NCBI RefSeq assembly: GCF_004319545.1
Contig: NZ_CP036313.1
Coordinates: 1 to 64,000 of the forward strand
Origin: Desulfobacter hydrogenophilus
GTDB taxonomy: Bacteria > Desulfobacterota > Desulfobacteria > Desulfobacterales > Desulfobacteraceae
Length of the DNA stretch: 64,000 bases
Direction of reading: 5' to 3'
The position numbers were made by a program, and so were the translations under genes. Below are positions 63,781 to 64,000 of this stretch, one piece after another. The number at the start of each line of letters is the position of its first letter. Within the stretch, counting starts at the first letter, position 1. Under the pieces are notes generated by a model. That model was not told the DNA's origin. It saw only the letters and a list, made by a program, of their open reading frames with translations, and made no database searches.

Positions 63781-64000
63781 CCTTACTTAATTCAAACAAG
63801 TGAAATGCTGACGGGTAAACCGCAAATTTCAATAGTTTCTGTTTAGTTCTAAATTCAAAGGTTAAAAAAATGCTGAAGAATCATGTTGCGTATTGCGCAC
63901 CATGCGGTATAATAAACCTATGATAAAATCCTTTGAACACAAAGGGCTGCGAAAATTCTTTGAAACTGGTAATTTGTCAGGTGTTCAACCCGGACATAAA
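63769..64000 (+). repeat. Direct repeat R1, copy 2 (to window end)
   Basis: Second copy of R1, identical in length to copy 1 as far as the window shows. It contains the leader and start of a second HigB-like gene. The repeat may continue beyond base 64000. Confidence 0.9.
63920..64000 (+). CDS. HigB-like toxin gene, partial at window end
   Basis: The ATG at 63920 opens the same frame as at 62372: IKSFEHKGLRKFFETG and then GVQPGHK to the edge. Only 27 codons are visible. Whether this copy keeps the C-terminus and a HigA partner cannot be seen here. Confidence 0.7.
   Translation, partial: MIKSFEHKGLRKFFETGNLSGVQPGHK

Overview
The window reads as a chromosome segment of a Gram-negative bacterium. 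It has a complete Tol-Pal envelope system, a CheX-type phosphatase, a bactofilin and PilZ signalling. The protein repertoire looks most like a deltaproteobacterium of the Desulfobacterales type. That placement is inference from protein style, because no lineage-defining marker such as 16S or dsrAB is present.

Layout. 1-3.5 kb holds redox and sulfur defence genes (archaeal-type peroxiredoxin behind a candidate sigma-54 promoter, MBL-rhodanese persulfide dioxygenase), cheX and HU. 3.5-21.7 kb is mostly minus-strand housekeeping: PilZ protein, exonuclease I, rplM-rpsI, bactofilin with a membrane partner, a decayed L,D-transpeptidase, ruvCAB, tolQRAB-pal-cpoB, groESL, an FmdB zinc ribbon, an HExxH protein and hflKC. 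The 31-residue AURKAIP1/COX24-type protein lies on the plus strand at 19464-19559. 22-34.4 kb carries a DciA-like protein, a tRNA(1)Val-type methyltransferase, tRNA-Ser(GGA), an EpmB-like aminomutase, a DHH phosphoesterase, UDP-glucose dehydrogenase, ElbB, PepN, a UDP-glucuronate epimerase-like enzyme, a universal stress protein and a sugar dehydrogenase.

34.8-43.5 kb is a signalling island on the plus strand: a response regulator/PP2C phosphatase, a 1275-residue PocR-PAS-PAS hybrid kinase with two receivers and an HPt, glycogen phosphorylase, a STAS antagonist and an RsbW-like kinase. Together they look like a partner-switching circuit wrapped around glycogen breakdown. 43.9-60.1 kb is a respiratory island: zinc ribbon protein, UbiB-like kinase and UbiE/MenG-like methyltransferase (quinone synthesis), an alternative complex III in the order B-C-D-F-A with no E gene, a cbb3-like oxidase with a CcoO fused to an extra cytochrome c domain, small membrane proteins, a monohaem cytochrome and a CcoI-type copper ATPase. 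The inferred electron path is quinol to alternative complex III to c haems to the cbb3-type oxidase.

60.2-64 kb is accessory DNA. It holds a SIR2-domain protein of the type used in anti-phage NAD depletion, G-rich short repeats, a tandem duplication carrying HigB-like toxin genes (the first with a replaced 3' end, the second cut by the window edge), and an IS21 istA fragment broken by a 219-bp MITE with perfect 21-bp inverted repeats and an 8-bp target duplication.

Scattered through the window are seven copies of palindromic elements in three variants (A, B, C). They share an internal architecture, and the B and C copies sit directly on or against the stop codons of tolA, pepN, the hybrid kinase and actB.
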